This document shows, piece after piece, positions 7,834 to 14,810 of a stretch of 23,963 bases of DNA. The DNA is from JACQFK01 sp035644495. Its GTDB lineage: Bacteria > Planctomycetota > MHYJ01 > JACPRB01. The notes under the pieces are model-generated. The model was not told the origin of the DNA, ran no database searches, and saw only the letters and a program-made list of their open reading frames with translations. The position numbers and the translations under genes are program-made. Position 1 is the stretch's first letter, and each line of letters starts with the position of its first letter. The stretch is from the NCBI GenBank assembly GCA_035644495.1, contig DASQOM010000262.1, positions 1 through 23,963 of the forward strand, written 5' to 3'.

Positions 7834-9171
7834 CTAGACCAGGTCCCCGATCAGGTCGTACACATTGAAGCCCGTCACCCGGGCCCGGGTCACCTGGCCG
7901 ACGTCGACTCCGTTCCCGTGCAGCGAGATGACCGTGTCGATGTCCGGCGCGTCCCCCGCGGTGCGGCCCTCAAAGGACTTCTTCCCGACCTTCTTTTCCA
8001 CGATGACCGGCACGGTCTTGTTCACCATCGCGCGATTCAAGGAAAAGGCGATCTCCTGCTGCTGCTGCATGACGCGGCCGTAGCGCTTCACCTTCTCGTC
8101 CTCGGCGACGTGGCCCTCCAAGGTCTCGGCGCGGGAGCCCGGCTCCTTCGAGTACTGGAAGGCCCCGAGCCGCTCGAAGCGCAACTCCTTCAGGTCGTCC
8201 AGCAGCCCCTGGAAGTCCTCTTCGGTCTCGCCGGGGAACCCGACGATGACGGTGGTCCGGAAGGTCAGGCCCGGGACGGCGTCGCGCCACTTCCGGATCA
8301 GGTCCTTCTGGGACTTCTCGGTCACGCCGCGCCGCATCGCCCGGAGCATCCGCTCTCGGGTGTGCTGGACCGGCATGTCGACGTACTTGACCACTTTCGG
8401 GTTACGCGCCACCTCCTGGATCAGGCGGTCGGTGACGTAGCTCGGGTAGCAGTAGAGCAGGCGGATCCACTCGACGCCTTTCGCGTCCTCGAGGCTCTTC
8501 AGCAGCTCGTCGAGGACCAGCTTCTTGTAGAGGTCGAGCCCGTAGGACGTCGTGTCCTGGGCGATGAGGTTGATCTCCCGGGCGCCGTCGGCGGCCAGCT
8601 CCTCGACCTCGCTGCGGATGACCTCCATCGGCTTGGACCGGAACTTGCCGCGGATCTGCGGGATCACGCAGAACGCGCAGGTGTGGTCGCAGCCTTCGGA
8701 GAGCCGGACGTACGCGGAGTGGCGCGGCGTCAGGCGGACGCGGTCGCGGTCGATCTCATAGCGGGGCAGCTCAGAGGAGACCAGGTTGACCGGCCGGCTG
8801 GGCCGCGTCCTTTCCAGGATGGTCGTGCAGACGTCGGCGATCTTCTCGCGGTTGGTGATGCCCAGGACGGCGTCGACGCCATGCAGGCGCTTCTCGAAGT
8901 CCGCCCCGTAGCGCTGGGGGAGGCAGCCGGCGACGACGACGGCTTTGAGGCGGCCTTTGCCTTTGAGGTCGACCATGGACTCGATGGTGTCCATGGACTC
9001 CTTTTCGGAAGACGCGAGGAAGCCGCAGGTGTTGACGACGACCACGTCGGACTGCTTGTAGTCGCCGCAGAGATCGAAGCCGCCCTTGGACAGGTGACCG
9101 AGCAGGACCTCGCTGTCGACGAGGTTCTTGGCGCAGCCGAGGGACACGAAGGACACGCGCGGGTTCTTCAT
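7834..9171 (-). CDS. rimO: Ribosomal protein uS12 methylthiotransferase
   Basis: A 445-residue radical-SAM methylthiotransferase. The N-terminal MTTase domain carries SLGCAKNLVDSE (Cys13), NTCGF (Cys49) and AGCLPQR (Cys83), which bind the auxiliary Fe-S cluster. The radical-SAM core has C161-x3-C165-x2-C168 (EGCDHTCAFCVIP). A TRAM domain occupies roughly the last 65 residues. The SLGCAKNLVDSE signature separates RimO from MiaB and MtaB. It adds a methylthio group to an aspartate of ribosomal protein uS12. It is the first gene of the minus-strand unit; the -10 at 9183-9188 leaves a very short leader (about 5 nt) before the ATG. Confidence 0.97.
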   Translation of the reverse strand: MKNPRVSFVSLGCAKNLVDSEVLLGHLSKGGFDLCGDYKQSDVVVVNTCGFLASSEKESMDTIESMVDLKGKGRLKAVVVAGCLPQRYGADFEKRLHGVDAVLGITNREKIADVCTTILERTRPSRPVNLVSSELPRYEIDRDRVRLTPRHSAYVRLSEGCDHTCAFCVIPQIRGKFRSKPMEVIRSEVEELAADGAREINLIAQDTTSYGLDLYKKLVLDELLKSLEDAKGVEWIRLLYCYPSYVTDRLIQEVARNPKVVKYVDMPVQHTRERMLRAMRRGVTEKSQKDLIRKWRDAVPGLTFRTTVIVGFPGETEEDFQGLLDDLKELRFERLGAFQYSKEPGSRAETLEGHVAEDEKVKRYGRVMQQQQEIAFSLNRAMVNKTVPVIVEKKVGKKSFEGRTAGDAPDIDTVISLHGNGVDVGQVTRARVTGFNVYDLIGDLV

Positions 9172-9182
9172 CCGGGGGGTTG

Positions 9183-9211
9183 ATTATAGGCGCGTCCCGA
9201 GGGAGGCGCAA
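9183..9211 (-). promoter_or_regulatory. Sigma70-like promoter of the rimO-pgsA-partner-switch operon
   Basis: On the minus strand a perfect TATAAT (9188-9183) is preceded, with a 17-bp spacer, by TTGCGC (9211-9206). The predicted start of transcription is around 9176, only about 5 nt before the rimO ATG, so the message would be almost leaderless. Confidence 0.6.
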
Positions 9212-9258
9212 CCCCGCTCTTCGGGAACCCCATGCCGGAATAGGTCCCAGCCCTCGGG

Positions 9259-9264
9259 TATAAC
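9259..9264 (+). promoter_or_regulatory. Possible -10 element for the amber-interrupted secreted-protein gene
   Basis: TATAAC sits about 92 bp upstream of the ATG at 9356, in the intergenic region divergent from rimO. No convincing -35 hexamer is present 17 bp upstream. This is a weak call based on one hexamer. Confidence 0.25.
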
Positions 9265-9355
9265 AAGTTCGATGCAAGTTAGTGTTCGTTGCCGCGGGCC
9301 CCCGGAGGGCTGGAGCGTGTTCCGATGGTTTTCTTCTTCAAGACAGGAGGTCGGT

Positions 9356-9856
9356 ATGAAGCGCGTCGCCCTGATGTCCGCCCTGATGGTCCTCGTGATC
9401 CCGAACGTCCTCGTCCCCGCCGCCTCCCCCTTGCGGGCGGCGGCCCACGCGTCCGTGCCGGTCGCGGACATCGATCTCGATCGTCTGGGCCAGATCTTCA
9501 TCCAGGAGTATGCGGTGACGATCCCGGCCGGCGTCCTCAACGGGCAGGGCGCCTAGATGGTTCCTGCGGGGAAGATCCTTGTCGTGGATTACATCTCCGC
9601 CGCGGTCTTCGCGGAGGCCGGCTCGCTCGGAGGGTACGCGTTCCTCCGTTCCGTGAAGGACGGCGTCATCCGCGACTTCTTCGTGGTGATGGCGAAGGTG
9701 GGAAACTTCGGGCCCGACTACACGGTCGCGGGCCAGGTCGTCCGCCTGTATTTCACCGCCGGCACGGTCCTCCTCCCGGACATGGGCCGCGGCACGTTCA
9801 CCGACGCCCAGGTCGGAGGGAACATGACCATCGTCGGACGGCTGTTCTCCGACTGA
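9356..9856 (+). pseudogene. Small secreted protein gene interrupted by an in-frame TAG
   Basis: A strong AGGAGG (9345-9350) lies 5 nt before the ATG at 9356. The first part encodes 66 residues: a signal peptide with a probable cleavage near LRAAAHA, then a mature start reading AVTIPAGVLNGQGA. TAG at 9554-9556 stops it. The same frame continues with MVPAGKILVVDYISAAVF and runs a further 99 codons to TGA at 9854-9856. The VPAGK-x-LVVDYIS stretch is the beginning of a strand-rich domain that in related secreted proteins follows directly after the VTIPAG segment, so this reads as one 166-codon gene with a nonsense codon. The promoter-proximal signals and the terminator are intact and codon use stays GC-rich after the stop, so the break is recent, a sequencing error, or read through. 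Confidence 0.7.
9557..9856 (+). CDS. Downstream half of the amber-interrupted secreted protein
   Basis: A 99-residue open frame whose ATG directly abuts the TAG of the upstream half (TAGATG), in the same frame. If the stop is real, ribosomes could re-initiate here by coupling, but the product would lack the signal peptide and would begin inside the predicted domain. It is strand-rich, with Gly and Val alternation and no transmembrane segment. I consider it part of the interrupted gene rather than an independent protein. Confidence 0.4.
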   Translation: MVPAGKILVVDYISAAVFAEAGSLGGYAFLRSVKDGVIRDFFVVMAKVGNFGPDYTVAGQVVRLYFTAGTVLLPDMGRGTFTDAQVGGNMTIVGRLFSD

Positions 9857-9871
9857 ACCCCGACCCTCGCG

Positions 9872-9904
9872 ATGCCCGCTCCGAAAGGGGCGGGCATTTG
9901 TTTT
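9872..9904 (+). terminator. Strong intrinsic terminator
   Basis: An 11-bp stem (arms 9872-9882 and 9887-9897, with one G-T pair) closes a GAAA tetraloop and is followed directly by TTGTTTT. It lies 15 bp after the stop at 9856. The T-tract touches the stop codon of the convergent phosphodiesterase gene. There is no T-tract in the opposite orientation, so it serves the plus strand. Confidence 0.88.
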
Positions 9905-11261
9905 ACTCCAGCACGGCCGACACGGCCCTGCCGTCCACGCCCTCGAGCGTCAGGCCGAGCAGCGCCGCGACGGTCGGGGCCACGTCGACGTTCCGCAGCG
10001 TCTCGATCCGCGCGCCCTTCCGGATGCCGCGCCCCCACGCGATGAAGATCGCGTTCATGTCGGGATCCTCCGCGACGTAGCCGTGCAGGCCGATCGTCAT
10101 GCCTTCGGTGACGTCGACCACCGGCTCGCCCTCCGCGACTCCCGCGAAGCCGTAGCCGGGCTTGGCGACGAGGACGAAGTCGGCCATCTGCGGGTTGTCC
10201 TTCGGGAGCGGCATGCCCAGCTTCAGGTACTCGTCGGGCTCGATCAGGCGGTCGACGCCTTCCAGCCCCTTCAGCAGCTCGCGGATTCTCCCGGCGGCGG
10301 CCGCGGACTCCGGCGCGCGCAGATACACCATAGCGGTCCCGCCTTCGGGCACCACCGACGCCATGCAGGACGCGATCTTGCCGCCCTGCAGCTTCGCGTA
10401 GCCGGCCTGCACCAGCGCGGCGTTCGGCCGGATGCTGCGCTTCGTGGCCTTGAAGCCGTGGTCCGAGACGACGACGACCGTCGTCTGCTTCGTCAGTCCC
10501 GCCTCCTCGACGGCCGCCAGCAGCTCGGCGACGCGGGCGTCGGCCAGCGCGATGGCCGAAAGCGCCGCGGGCGTCTTCGGCCCGTACTTGTGATGGGTCG
10601 CATCGAGGTTCAACAGGTGGAAGAGCAGAAGGTTCGGCCGGTGCGTCTTCACGATATGGGCCGCGGCGCGTGTCCACATCAGGTCCCGCCACGGCGGATT
10701 CCCCTTCTTGAAGTCCGCGAGCTCCGCGGCCGTGATCAGCCCCGCGGCGACCATCTCGCGCTCGATCGGGCCGTCGGGGCTCGGATTCTCCTCGAAGGCC
10801 CAGGTGATGGTCCCGCCGGTCTGCGGAGGGACCCAGTCGACCTCGGCGGTCGTCAGTCCCGCCGCGTGGGCCGCATCGTAGACCGTGGGAGCCTTCACGA
10901 GCACCGAGCGGTTCTTCTGCTCGACCTTCGCGGGTTTGCCCGGCTCGGCCGTGAGAAGTCCGTTGTAGAGCACTCCGTGTTTTGCGGGAGCGACGCCGGT
11001 CGCGAGCGTGGTGTGGTTCGGCCAGGTCACGGTGGGATTGATGATCGTCATCCCTTTCGCGGACGCGCCCTCCCGCATCAGACGCTGCAGCGTCGGCACC
11101 GGAAGCCGGGGATCGTCGAACATACAGGCGGGGAAGCCGTCGAGGCTGATCAGGATCACGAGGGGGCCGGCGGGCGACGCGGGCGACGCGGGCGCCGCTC
11201 CCCCGGATCCGGCGCAGGCGGCGAGCCCGAGAGACAGGGCGGCGGCGATCCAACGCTTCAT
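9903..11261 (-). CDS. Lipoprotein nucleotide pyrophosphatase/phosphodiesterase (alkaline phosphatase superfamily)
   Basis: A 452-residue protein. The signal MKRWIAAALSLGLAAC has a lipobox (L-A-A-C, Cys16), followed by an Ala/Pro/Ser-rich linker. The catalytic domain follows the type I phosphodiesterase/NPP pattern: ISLDGF (Asp41), NPTVTWPNHTTLATG (nucleophile Thr79, Asn82), NLDATHHKYGP (Asp220, His224), VSDHGF (Asp267, His268) and GLHGY (His393). These are the two-zinc ligands and catalytic threonine of bacterial and eukaryotic NPP enzymes, which split nucleotide or lipid phosphodiesters. The substrate cannot be told from the sequence. GGGGGAAG lies upstream of the ATG. It is divergent from the GAF protein gene. 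Confidence 0.92.
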   Translation of the reverse strand: MKRWIAAALSLGLAACAGSGGAAPASPASPAGPLVILISLDGFPACMFDDPRLPVPTLQRLMREGASAKGMTIINPTVTWPNHTTLATGVAPAKHGVLYNGLLTAEPGKPAKVEQKNRSVLVKAPTVYDAAHAAGLTTAEVDWVPPQTGGTITWAFEENPSPDGPIEREMVAAGLITAAELADFKKGNPPWRDLMWTRAAAHIVKTHRPNLLLFHLLNLDATHHKYGPKTPAALSAIALADARVAELLAAVEEAGLTKQTTVVVVSDHGFKATKRSIRPNAALVQAGYAKLQGGKIASCMASVVPEGGTAMVYLRAPESAAAAGRIRELLKGLEGVDRLIEPDEYLKLGMPLPKDNPQMADFVLVAKPGYGFAGVAEGEPVVDVTEGMTIGLHGYVAEDPDMNAIFIAWGRGIRKGARIETLRNVDVAPTVAALLGLTLEGVDGRAVSAVLE

Positions 11262-11295
11262 GGTCTTCCCCCGTATTGTTTTTGAAAAATTTCTT

Positions 11296-11324
11296 TGTGT
11301 TCGGCGGCGGTTTCAGGACACAAT
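11296..11324 (+). promoter_or_regulatory. Possible promoter for the GAF protein gene
   Basis: TTGTGT (11296-11301), a 17-bp spacer and CACAAT (11319-11324) lie in the 69-100 bp between the divergent phosphodiesterase and GAF genes. Both hexamers match the consensus only partly. The predicted transcript start would fall near the GTG at 11331. Confidence 0.3.
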
Positions 11325-11360
11325 ACCTCCGTGGCAGGAAAAGGAAGCAAAAAAACCCGC

Positions 11361-12335
11361 ATGGACGCGGTCAAGCTGCTCCCCGAGGTCATCGGGCGGC
11401 TGTTGTCCGTGTCCGACACCGATCTCCTCCTCCACGAGGTCTGCGCGCTGGCCAGCGACGCGCTGGGCGCGGATGAAGTCTCGCTGCTGCTGATCGACCG
11501 CGAGGGTCAGGATCTCGTCGAGCACGAAGTGGTCGGGAAGAAGCTGCGGCCCACCCGCTACCGTCTCCGCATGAAGGACCAGGGGATCTGCGGCTCGGCG
11601 GCGACGAAGAAGGAGCCCCAGGTCGTGGCCGACGTGCGCAAGGACAAGCGCTACGTCGAGGTCCACTCGGACATGCGCTCCGAGGCGGCGATGCCGATCC
11701 TGTCGGGCGACCAGGTCCTGGGCGTGCTCAACTTCGAATCCAAGAAGATCGGCTACTTCCAGAAGTCGGACGTGCCGGTGCTGACGTTCCTCGCGTCGCA
11801 GGCGGCGCTGGCGCTGAAGATGGTGGAGATCGAGACGCAGGCGCGGGAGTGGCAGGAACGCCTGTCGGCGCTGCACAACCTGGCGCGGCTGGGCGGCGGC
11901 GCGGTCCCGCGCGAGGCGGTGCTGCAGCGCGTGGTCGACGCGGTGCGGATGACCTGCGGCGGCCATTATGCGGCGATCTTCCAGGGCGACTACGAGCGCG
12001 AGGAACTGGTGCTGCTGGCCCAGTCGAGCGCGCATCCGCTCAACATCGCGACGGGCGCGCGCCTCAAGTTCGGCACGGGCCTGCTGGGCAAGTCCTTTGA
12101 GCTGGGCGAGACGATGAACGTCAAGGACGTCCGAAAGGATCCGATGTACCTGTTCAAGATCCCGGGCGTGCTATCCGAGATCTGCGTGCCGATCCGGGTG
12201 GGCGACGCCTGCCTCGGGATCATCGACGCGCAGGCGCAGAACGTCGGCGAGTTCACCGACGACGAGGCGATGTTTCTCGAGACGGTGACGCGGACGCTGA
12301 TCCCGCTGCTGCAGACGGCGACGCCGGCGCGTTAG
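11361..12335 (+). CDS. Tandem GAF-domain protein
   Basis: A 324-residue soluble protein made of two GAF domains and little else. The first (about residues 15-160) contains MKDQGICGSAATKKEPQVV and MPILSGDQVLGVLNFES; the second (about 175-320) contains GARLKFGTGLLGKSF and VPIRVGDACLGIIDAQA. GAF domains bind small ligands such as cyclic nucleotides, tetrapyrroles or oxidants, or act as dimer modules. No kinase, cyclase or DNA-binding output domain is attached, so it must signal through a partner or act enzymatically (for example, like free-Met-R-sulfoxide reductases); no reductase cysteine set is evident. The ATG at 11361 has AGGAAAAGGAAG upstream but with long spacing; an in-frame GTG at 11331 is the alternative. 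The stop is TAG. Confidence 0.85.
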   Translation: MDAVKLLPEVIGRLLSVSDTDLLLHEVCALASDALGADEVSLLLIDREGQDLVEHEVVGKKLRPTRYRLRMKDQGICGSAATKKEPQVVADVRKDKRYVEVHSDMRSEAAMPILSGDQVLGVLNFESKKIGYFQKSDVPVLTFLASQAALALKMVEIETQAREWQERLSALHNLARLGGGAVPREAVLQRVVDAVRMTCGGHYAAIFQGDYEREELVLLAQSSAHPLNIATGARLKFGTGLLGKSFELGETMNVKDVRKDPMYLFKIPGVLSEICVPIRVGDACLGIIDAQAQNVGEFTDDEAMFLETVTRTLIPLLQTATPAR

Positions 12336-12347
12336 ATCCGTTAAGGG

Positions 12348-12375
12348 TTGCATCCCCCAGCCGCCTTCCTATAAT
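12348..12375 (+). promoter_or_regulatory. Promoter of tRNA-His
   Basis: TTGCAT (12348-12353), a 16-bp spacer and a perfect TATAAT (12370-12375) lie just upstream of the tRNA; transcription would start near 12382, about 25 nt before the mature 5' end. Confidence 0.75.
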
Positions 12376-12406
12376 TGCCCATCGCCACGGGTTTCGCATT
12401 TCATAC

Positions 12407-12484
12407 GGTGGCCGTAGCTCAGTTGGCTAGAGCGCCTGGTTGTGGCCCAGGTTGTCGCGGGTTCAAGTCCCGTCGGTCACCCCA
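12407..12484 (+). tRNA. tRNA-His (GTG anticodon)
   Basis: A full cloverleaf can be drawn. The acceptor stem GTGGCCG/CGGTCAC has one G-T pair, the D-stem is GCTC/GAGC, and the anticodon stem is CCTGG/CCAGG. The loop is TTGTGGC with anticodon GTG at 12442-12444, and the T-loop is GTTCAAGTC. The extra G-1 opposite C73, the identity element of tRNA-His, is encoded at 12407, and the 3' CCA is encoded at 12482-12484. Confidence 0.97.
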
Positions 12485-12650
12485 TCATATATGGGGTACT
12501 TCCCTGAAGCGCGGGGAGCGACCCTGGCCGCGGGCGGTCGTCTTGCGGCAGCGTACCAGAATTATTCGGCTACAGCGTACCGGTGTGAGTGCACTGCGAC
12601 TGTTCAGTCCTACATCTGAGGATTTTCTTGCCCCGCTCTTCTCGAAGAGA
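12485..12650. other. Gene-free stretch downstream of tRNA-His
   Basis: No supported gene. CCCCAT-CATAT-ATGGGG (12480-12496) is a short inverted repeat that starts inside the tRNA CCA end; no T-tract follows, so it is at best a weak terminator. The base composition is less GC-rich than the flanking coding regions. Confidence 0.4.
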
Positions 12651-12887
12651 CAATTCGTGTTGACCTCGCCGAGTAAGGGAGGTCAAGGGCGCGTCTCGAA
12701 TCTCGTCGTTCCCTGAATTCTTGCGTGATTCCTGGTCAATGGCCTGAAGCCTGACCCTCTCCCTCAGCTCGTCAAAAAGGCCTTCGTATTCGGAGCGAAC
12801 ACCTTGCTGACCTGAACAGTTCAACTGACTCTTGTACTTGCAGTCAAAGTAGGCTTCCAAGACGTCCTGACTGATCTTGACATCCAT
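12651..12887 (-). pseudogene. Remnant of a TM0106-type RecB-like nuclease gene
   Basis: From an ATG at 12887 the minus strand reads MDVKISQDVLEAYFDCKYKS, then LNCSGQQGVRSEYEGLFDEL and RERVRLQAIDQ. This resembles, from memory, the N-terminus of TM0106-family RecB-like putative nucleases (S-x-VLEAfl-CKyKa-l-l-GqqG, s-YE-ll-eLR-eVr). It continues recognisably through NDEIRDAPLTSLTRRGQHEL (to about 12651) and then loses similarity, with the frame closing at 12570. Family members are several hundred residues long, so only about 80 residues remain and no nuclease active site is present. It lies beside tRNA-His in a stretch of lower GC, which suggests a decayed insertion. Family assignment is from memory of the pattern and is uncertain. 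Confidence 0.45.
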
Positions 12888-13208
12888 AAGCCGACTCTCC
12901 GTTTCAAAGTCAATTGGTGCTTCCGCTAGGAGTGTCCGCAAGAACCACCGGGATCAGGCGCCCCTGAAGACCCAGCCGCCCGGGGCCGTGATACTTATGA
13001 CCGTTCGTATGCACACGCCATCCCATCCGGCGATGGAGCAAGGCGGCTAAGAGTTACGGGAATGCGAGCTGTCAGGAAGGCGGACAGCCCGCCCACGTCA
13101 GAGGTGCAGTGTTTGCTCGCCTTCCGACCATTGCTTGACCCGACCTTGCAGTGTGTCGTTGTACTCATATTCACATAAGGTGCACCCGGGTGCTCCGCGG
13201 CACGCGGA
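12888..13208. other. Gene-free stretch before the toxin-antitoxin pair
   Basis: No supported gene. It holds a perfect 12-bp palindrome at 13182-13193 and a second short inverted repeat, CCGCG-GCA-CGCGG, at 13195-13207. Both lie just upstream of the toxin-antitoxin promoter and could be operator sites. Confidence 0.4.
13182..13193. promoter_or_regulatory. Candidate operator palindrome upstream of the toxin-antitoxin operon
   Basis: GCACCCGGGTGC is a perfect 12-bp palindrome, 16 bp upstream of the predicted -35. Toxin-antitoxin operons are usually autorepressed through palindromes near the promoter. Function is inferred from position only. Confidence 0.3.
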
Positions 13209-13237
13209 TTGAAAATGCCCTTCCGAAAGAGTAGATT
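13209..13237 (+). promoter_or_regulatory. Promoter of the toxin-antitoxin operon
   Basis: TTGAAA (13209-13214), a 17-bp spacer and TAGATT (13232-13237). The transcript start is predicted at or beside the ATG at 13244, so the antitoxin message would be leaderless or nearly so; no good Shine-Dalgarno precedes that ATG. Confidence 0.45.
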
Positions 13238-13243
13238 GGGAAC

Positions 13244-13435
13244 ATGAGCAAGGATGAGATCATCAAGCTGATCGAACGTCTACCGGAAAACGCCACCGAG
13301 ACGGACGTGATGGAGGAGCTCTATTTCCGAATTCAAGTCGAAAAGGGCATGAAGGACGCCGCCGAAGGCCGAGTGATCTCCCACAGCCAGATTAAGGATC
13401 GAATCGCCGAGTGGCGGAAATCCGCTGGACGCTGA
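13244..13435 (+). CDS. Antitoxin of a ParE/RelE-type toxin-antitoxin pair
   Basis: A 63-residue acidic-to-basic helical protein: LIERLPENATETDVMEELYF, then a segment with KGMKDAAEGRVISHSQIKDR and a basic tail EWRKSAGR. The pattern (short N-terminal helix, E-x-LY-x-R-x-x-x-x-KG-x-x-DA-x-x-GRVISH) is common among small antitoxins found directly upstream of ParE/RelE toxins. It overlaps the toxin gene by 25 bp, typical of such operons. In this class the antitoxin wraps and neutralises the toxin and often represses the operon; I do not see a clear ribbon-helix-helix signature. Assignment rests on pattern plus gene context. Confidence 0.8.
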   Translation: MSKDEIIKLIERLPENATETDVMEELYFRIQVEKGMKDAAEGRVISHSQIKDRIAEWRKSAGR

Positions 13436-13725
13436 CCGCCGCGGACGACGTCCGTCTCCTCGAAGAATGGATCGCCAGGGATTCTCCACTGAATGCTGTC
13501 GATTTCACGGACAGACTCATCGGATCGGTGGAGAAGTTGGCGGAATCGCCTCTGTTCGGCCGCATCGTGCCCGAGTTCAATCAGGACCGGCTTCATGAGC
13601 TGATCTTCAGGGGGTACCGCATCGTGTACTCTGTCGAGGGGTCATCCGTTACGGTCCTACGGGTGATTCACGGTGCGCGCGACATGCGGCGGCTGGCGAA
13701 CCGCGAACCTTGGTCCTTCGAATAG
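13411..13725 (+). CDS. ParE/RelE-superfamily toxin
   Basis: A 104-residue protein starting at GTG 13411, inside the antitoxin gene. The fold pattern of the ParE/RelE family is evident: IRWTLTAADDVRLLEEWIAR at the start, a helical hairpin SVEKLAESPLFGRIVPEF, then ELIFRGYRIVYSVEG and VTVLRVIHGARD. The R-G-Y-R-I-V-Y core and the final V-I-H-G-x-R are the usual family hallmarks. ParE members poison DNA gyrase while RelE members cut mRNA on the ribosome; the R/P-loop pattern here is closer to ParE, but this cannot be settled by eye. Base composition is a little less GC-rich than the flanking genes, suggesting acquisition. Confidence 0.88.
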   Translation: MAEIRWTLTAADDVRLLEEWIARDSPLNAVDFTDRLIGSVEKLAESPLFGRIVPEFNQDRLHELIFRGYRIVYSVEGSSVTVLRVIHGARDMRRLANREPWSFE

Positions 13726-13876
13726 CGTGGCGACCGGCTAGCCTTCCGGCGTTCCCGGCTCCAACTGCCCAAGCAGCTCCCGGAACCGATTCCAGATATG
13801 TCGGGGATCGCTAAGGCTCCGCGCTTCCCCGCATGTCTTGACGTCGGGCGATTTCCCTCATAAGGTCGAAGCGTCT

Positions 13877-14800
13877 ATGAGTCGCTTTTCTCCGGCTCCG
13901 CTCCTCTGGGTTGCCGCGCTGTCCCTCGCCTCCGGCATCGACGCCGCCGCGCAGGATCTGGAGCCCCGCCGCTGGACCCACCTGCCGGTCGGCACGAACA
14001 TCGTCGGCGTCGGCTATGCGTACACGAGCGGCGAGTTGCAATTCGATCCCGTGCTCCGGATCGAGAATGCCCGGGTGGGTCTGCACACGATTCTGGCCTC
14101 GTACAACCGCTATTTTTCCGTGGCCGACATGACGGCGCGCGTGGACCTTCAGGTCCCCTACCAGCGGGGGACCTGGGACGGGCTCCTCAACGGCGTGCCG
14201 ACGACGGTCCGGAGGGACGGGTTCGGCGATCCCCGGATCCGACTCTCGATGAACTTCTACGGGGCGCCGGCGATGGATGCTGAAGAGTTCCGGGACCATA
14301 TCCGCAACGAGGACGAACGCACGATCGCCGGCGTCGCGCTGGCCGTGCGCGTGCCGCTCGGCGAATACAACGACGACAAGCTGATCAACCTGGGCGAGAA
14401 TCGATTCTCATTCCAGCCCCAGATCGGGGTCGTCCATATCTTCGGACCGTGGTCGATCGAGGCAACCGCGTCCCTCTTCGCGTACACCGACAACGACGAC
14501 TTTTTCGGCGGCAACCGGCTCGAACAGGCGCCGCTGTACGCGATCCAGATGCACGTCGTCCGGACCTTCGGTCAGGGGTGGTGGGTGTCCGCCGGCAGCG
14601 CGTACGGCCGGGGCGGGCGGACGGAGATCAACGGGACGGCCGACGACGACGTGAAGAGCAATCTCCTGTACGGAGCCTCCGCGGGCATGTCCCCGGCGGC
14701 GGGGCAGTCGATCAGCCTGATGTATATCCGGCATGACGCGCTGTCCAGCACAGGCGGGGACTTCCACAACATCGTACTGACCTGGGCGATCCGGTTCTGA
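13877..14800 (+). CDS. Outer-membrane beta-barrel-like protein (phenol-degradation meta-pathway/transporter-like family)
   Basis: A 307-residue protein from the ATG at 13877. The signal peptide MSRFSPAPLLWVAALSLASG ends near DAAAQ|D. The mature chain has alternating strands rich in Gly and aromatics (VGTNIVGVGYAYTSGEL, FSVADMTARVDLQVPYQRG, GVALAVRVPLGEYNDD) and ends in ...LTWAIRF, with the terminal Phe usual for BAM-inserted barrels. The overall pattern matches the 'MetA-pathway of phenol degradation' putative transporter family (PF13557 type); this is from memory. Its solute is unknown. AAGG lies upstream of the chosen start; an in-frame TTG at 13838 would only add residues ahead of the signal peptide. 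The stop lies 10 bp from the convergent DUF4136 gene. Confidence 0.75.
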   Translation: MSRFSPAPLLWVAALSLASGIDAAAQDLEPRRWTHLPVGTNIVGVGYAYTSGELQFDPVLRIENARVGLHTILASYNRYFSVADMTARVDLQVPYQRGTWDGLLNGVPTTVRRDGFGDPRIRLSMNFYGAPAMDAEEFRDHIRNEDERTIAGVALAVRVPLGEYNDDKLINLGENRFSFQPQIGVVHIFGPWSIEATASLFAYTDNDDFFGGNRLEQAPLYAIQMHVVRTFGQGWWVSAGSAYGRGGRTEINGTADDDVKSNLLYGASAGMSPAAGQSISLMYIRHDALSSTGGDFHNIVLTWAIRF

Positions 14801-14810
14801 TCCCCGGCGG

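Noticed and set aside
9554..9556. TAG as selenocysteine or general amber recoding
   Set aside because: Selenocysteine uses TGA, and several intact genes here (rimO, the RsbW-type kinase, the STAS protein, the GAF protein, the efflux adaptor) end in TAG, so wholesale reassignment is unlikely.
12375..12716. Plus-strand frame covering tRNA-His
   Set aside because: It reads through the tRNA and has no ribosome binding site or protein-like composition.
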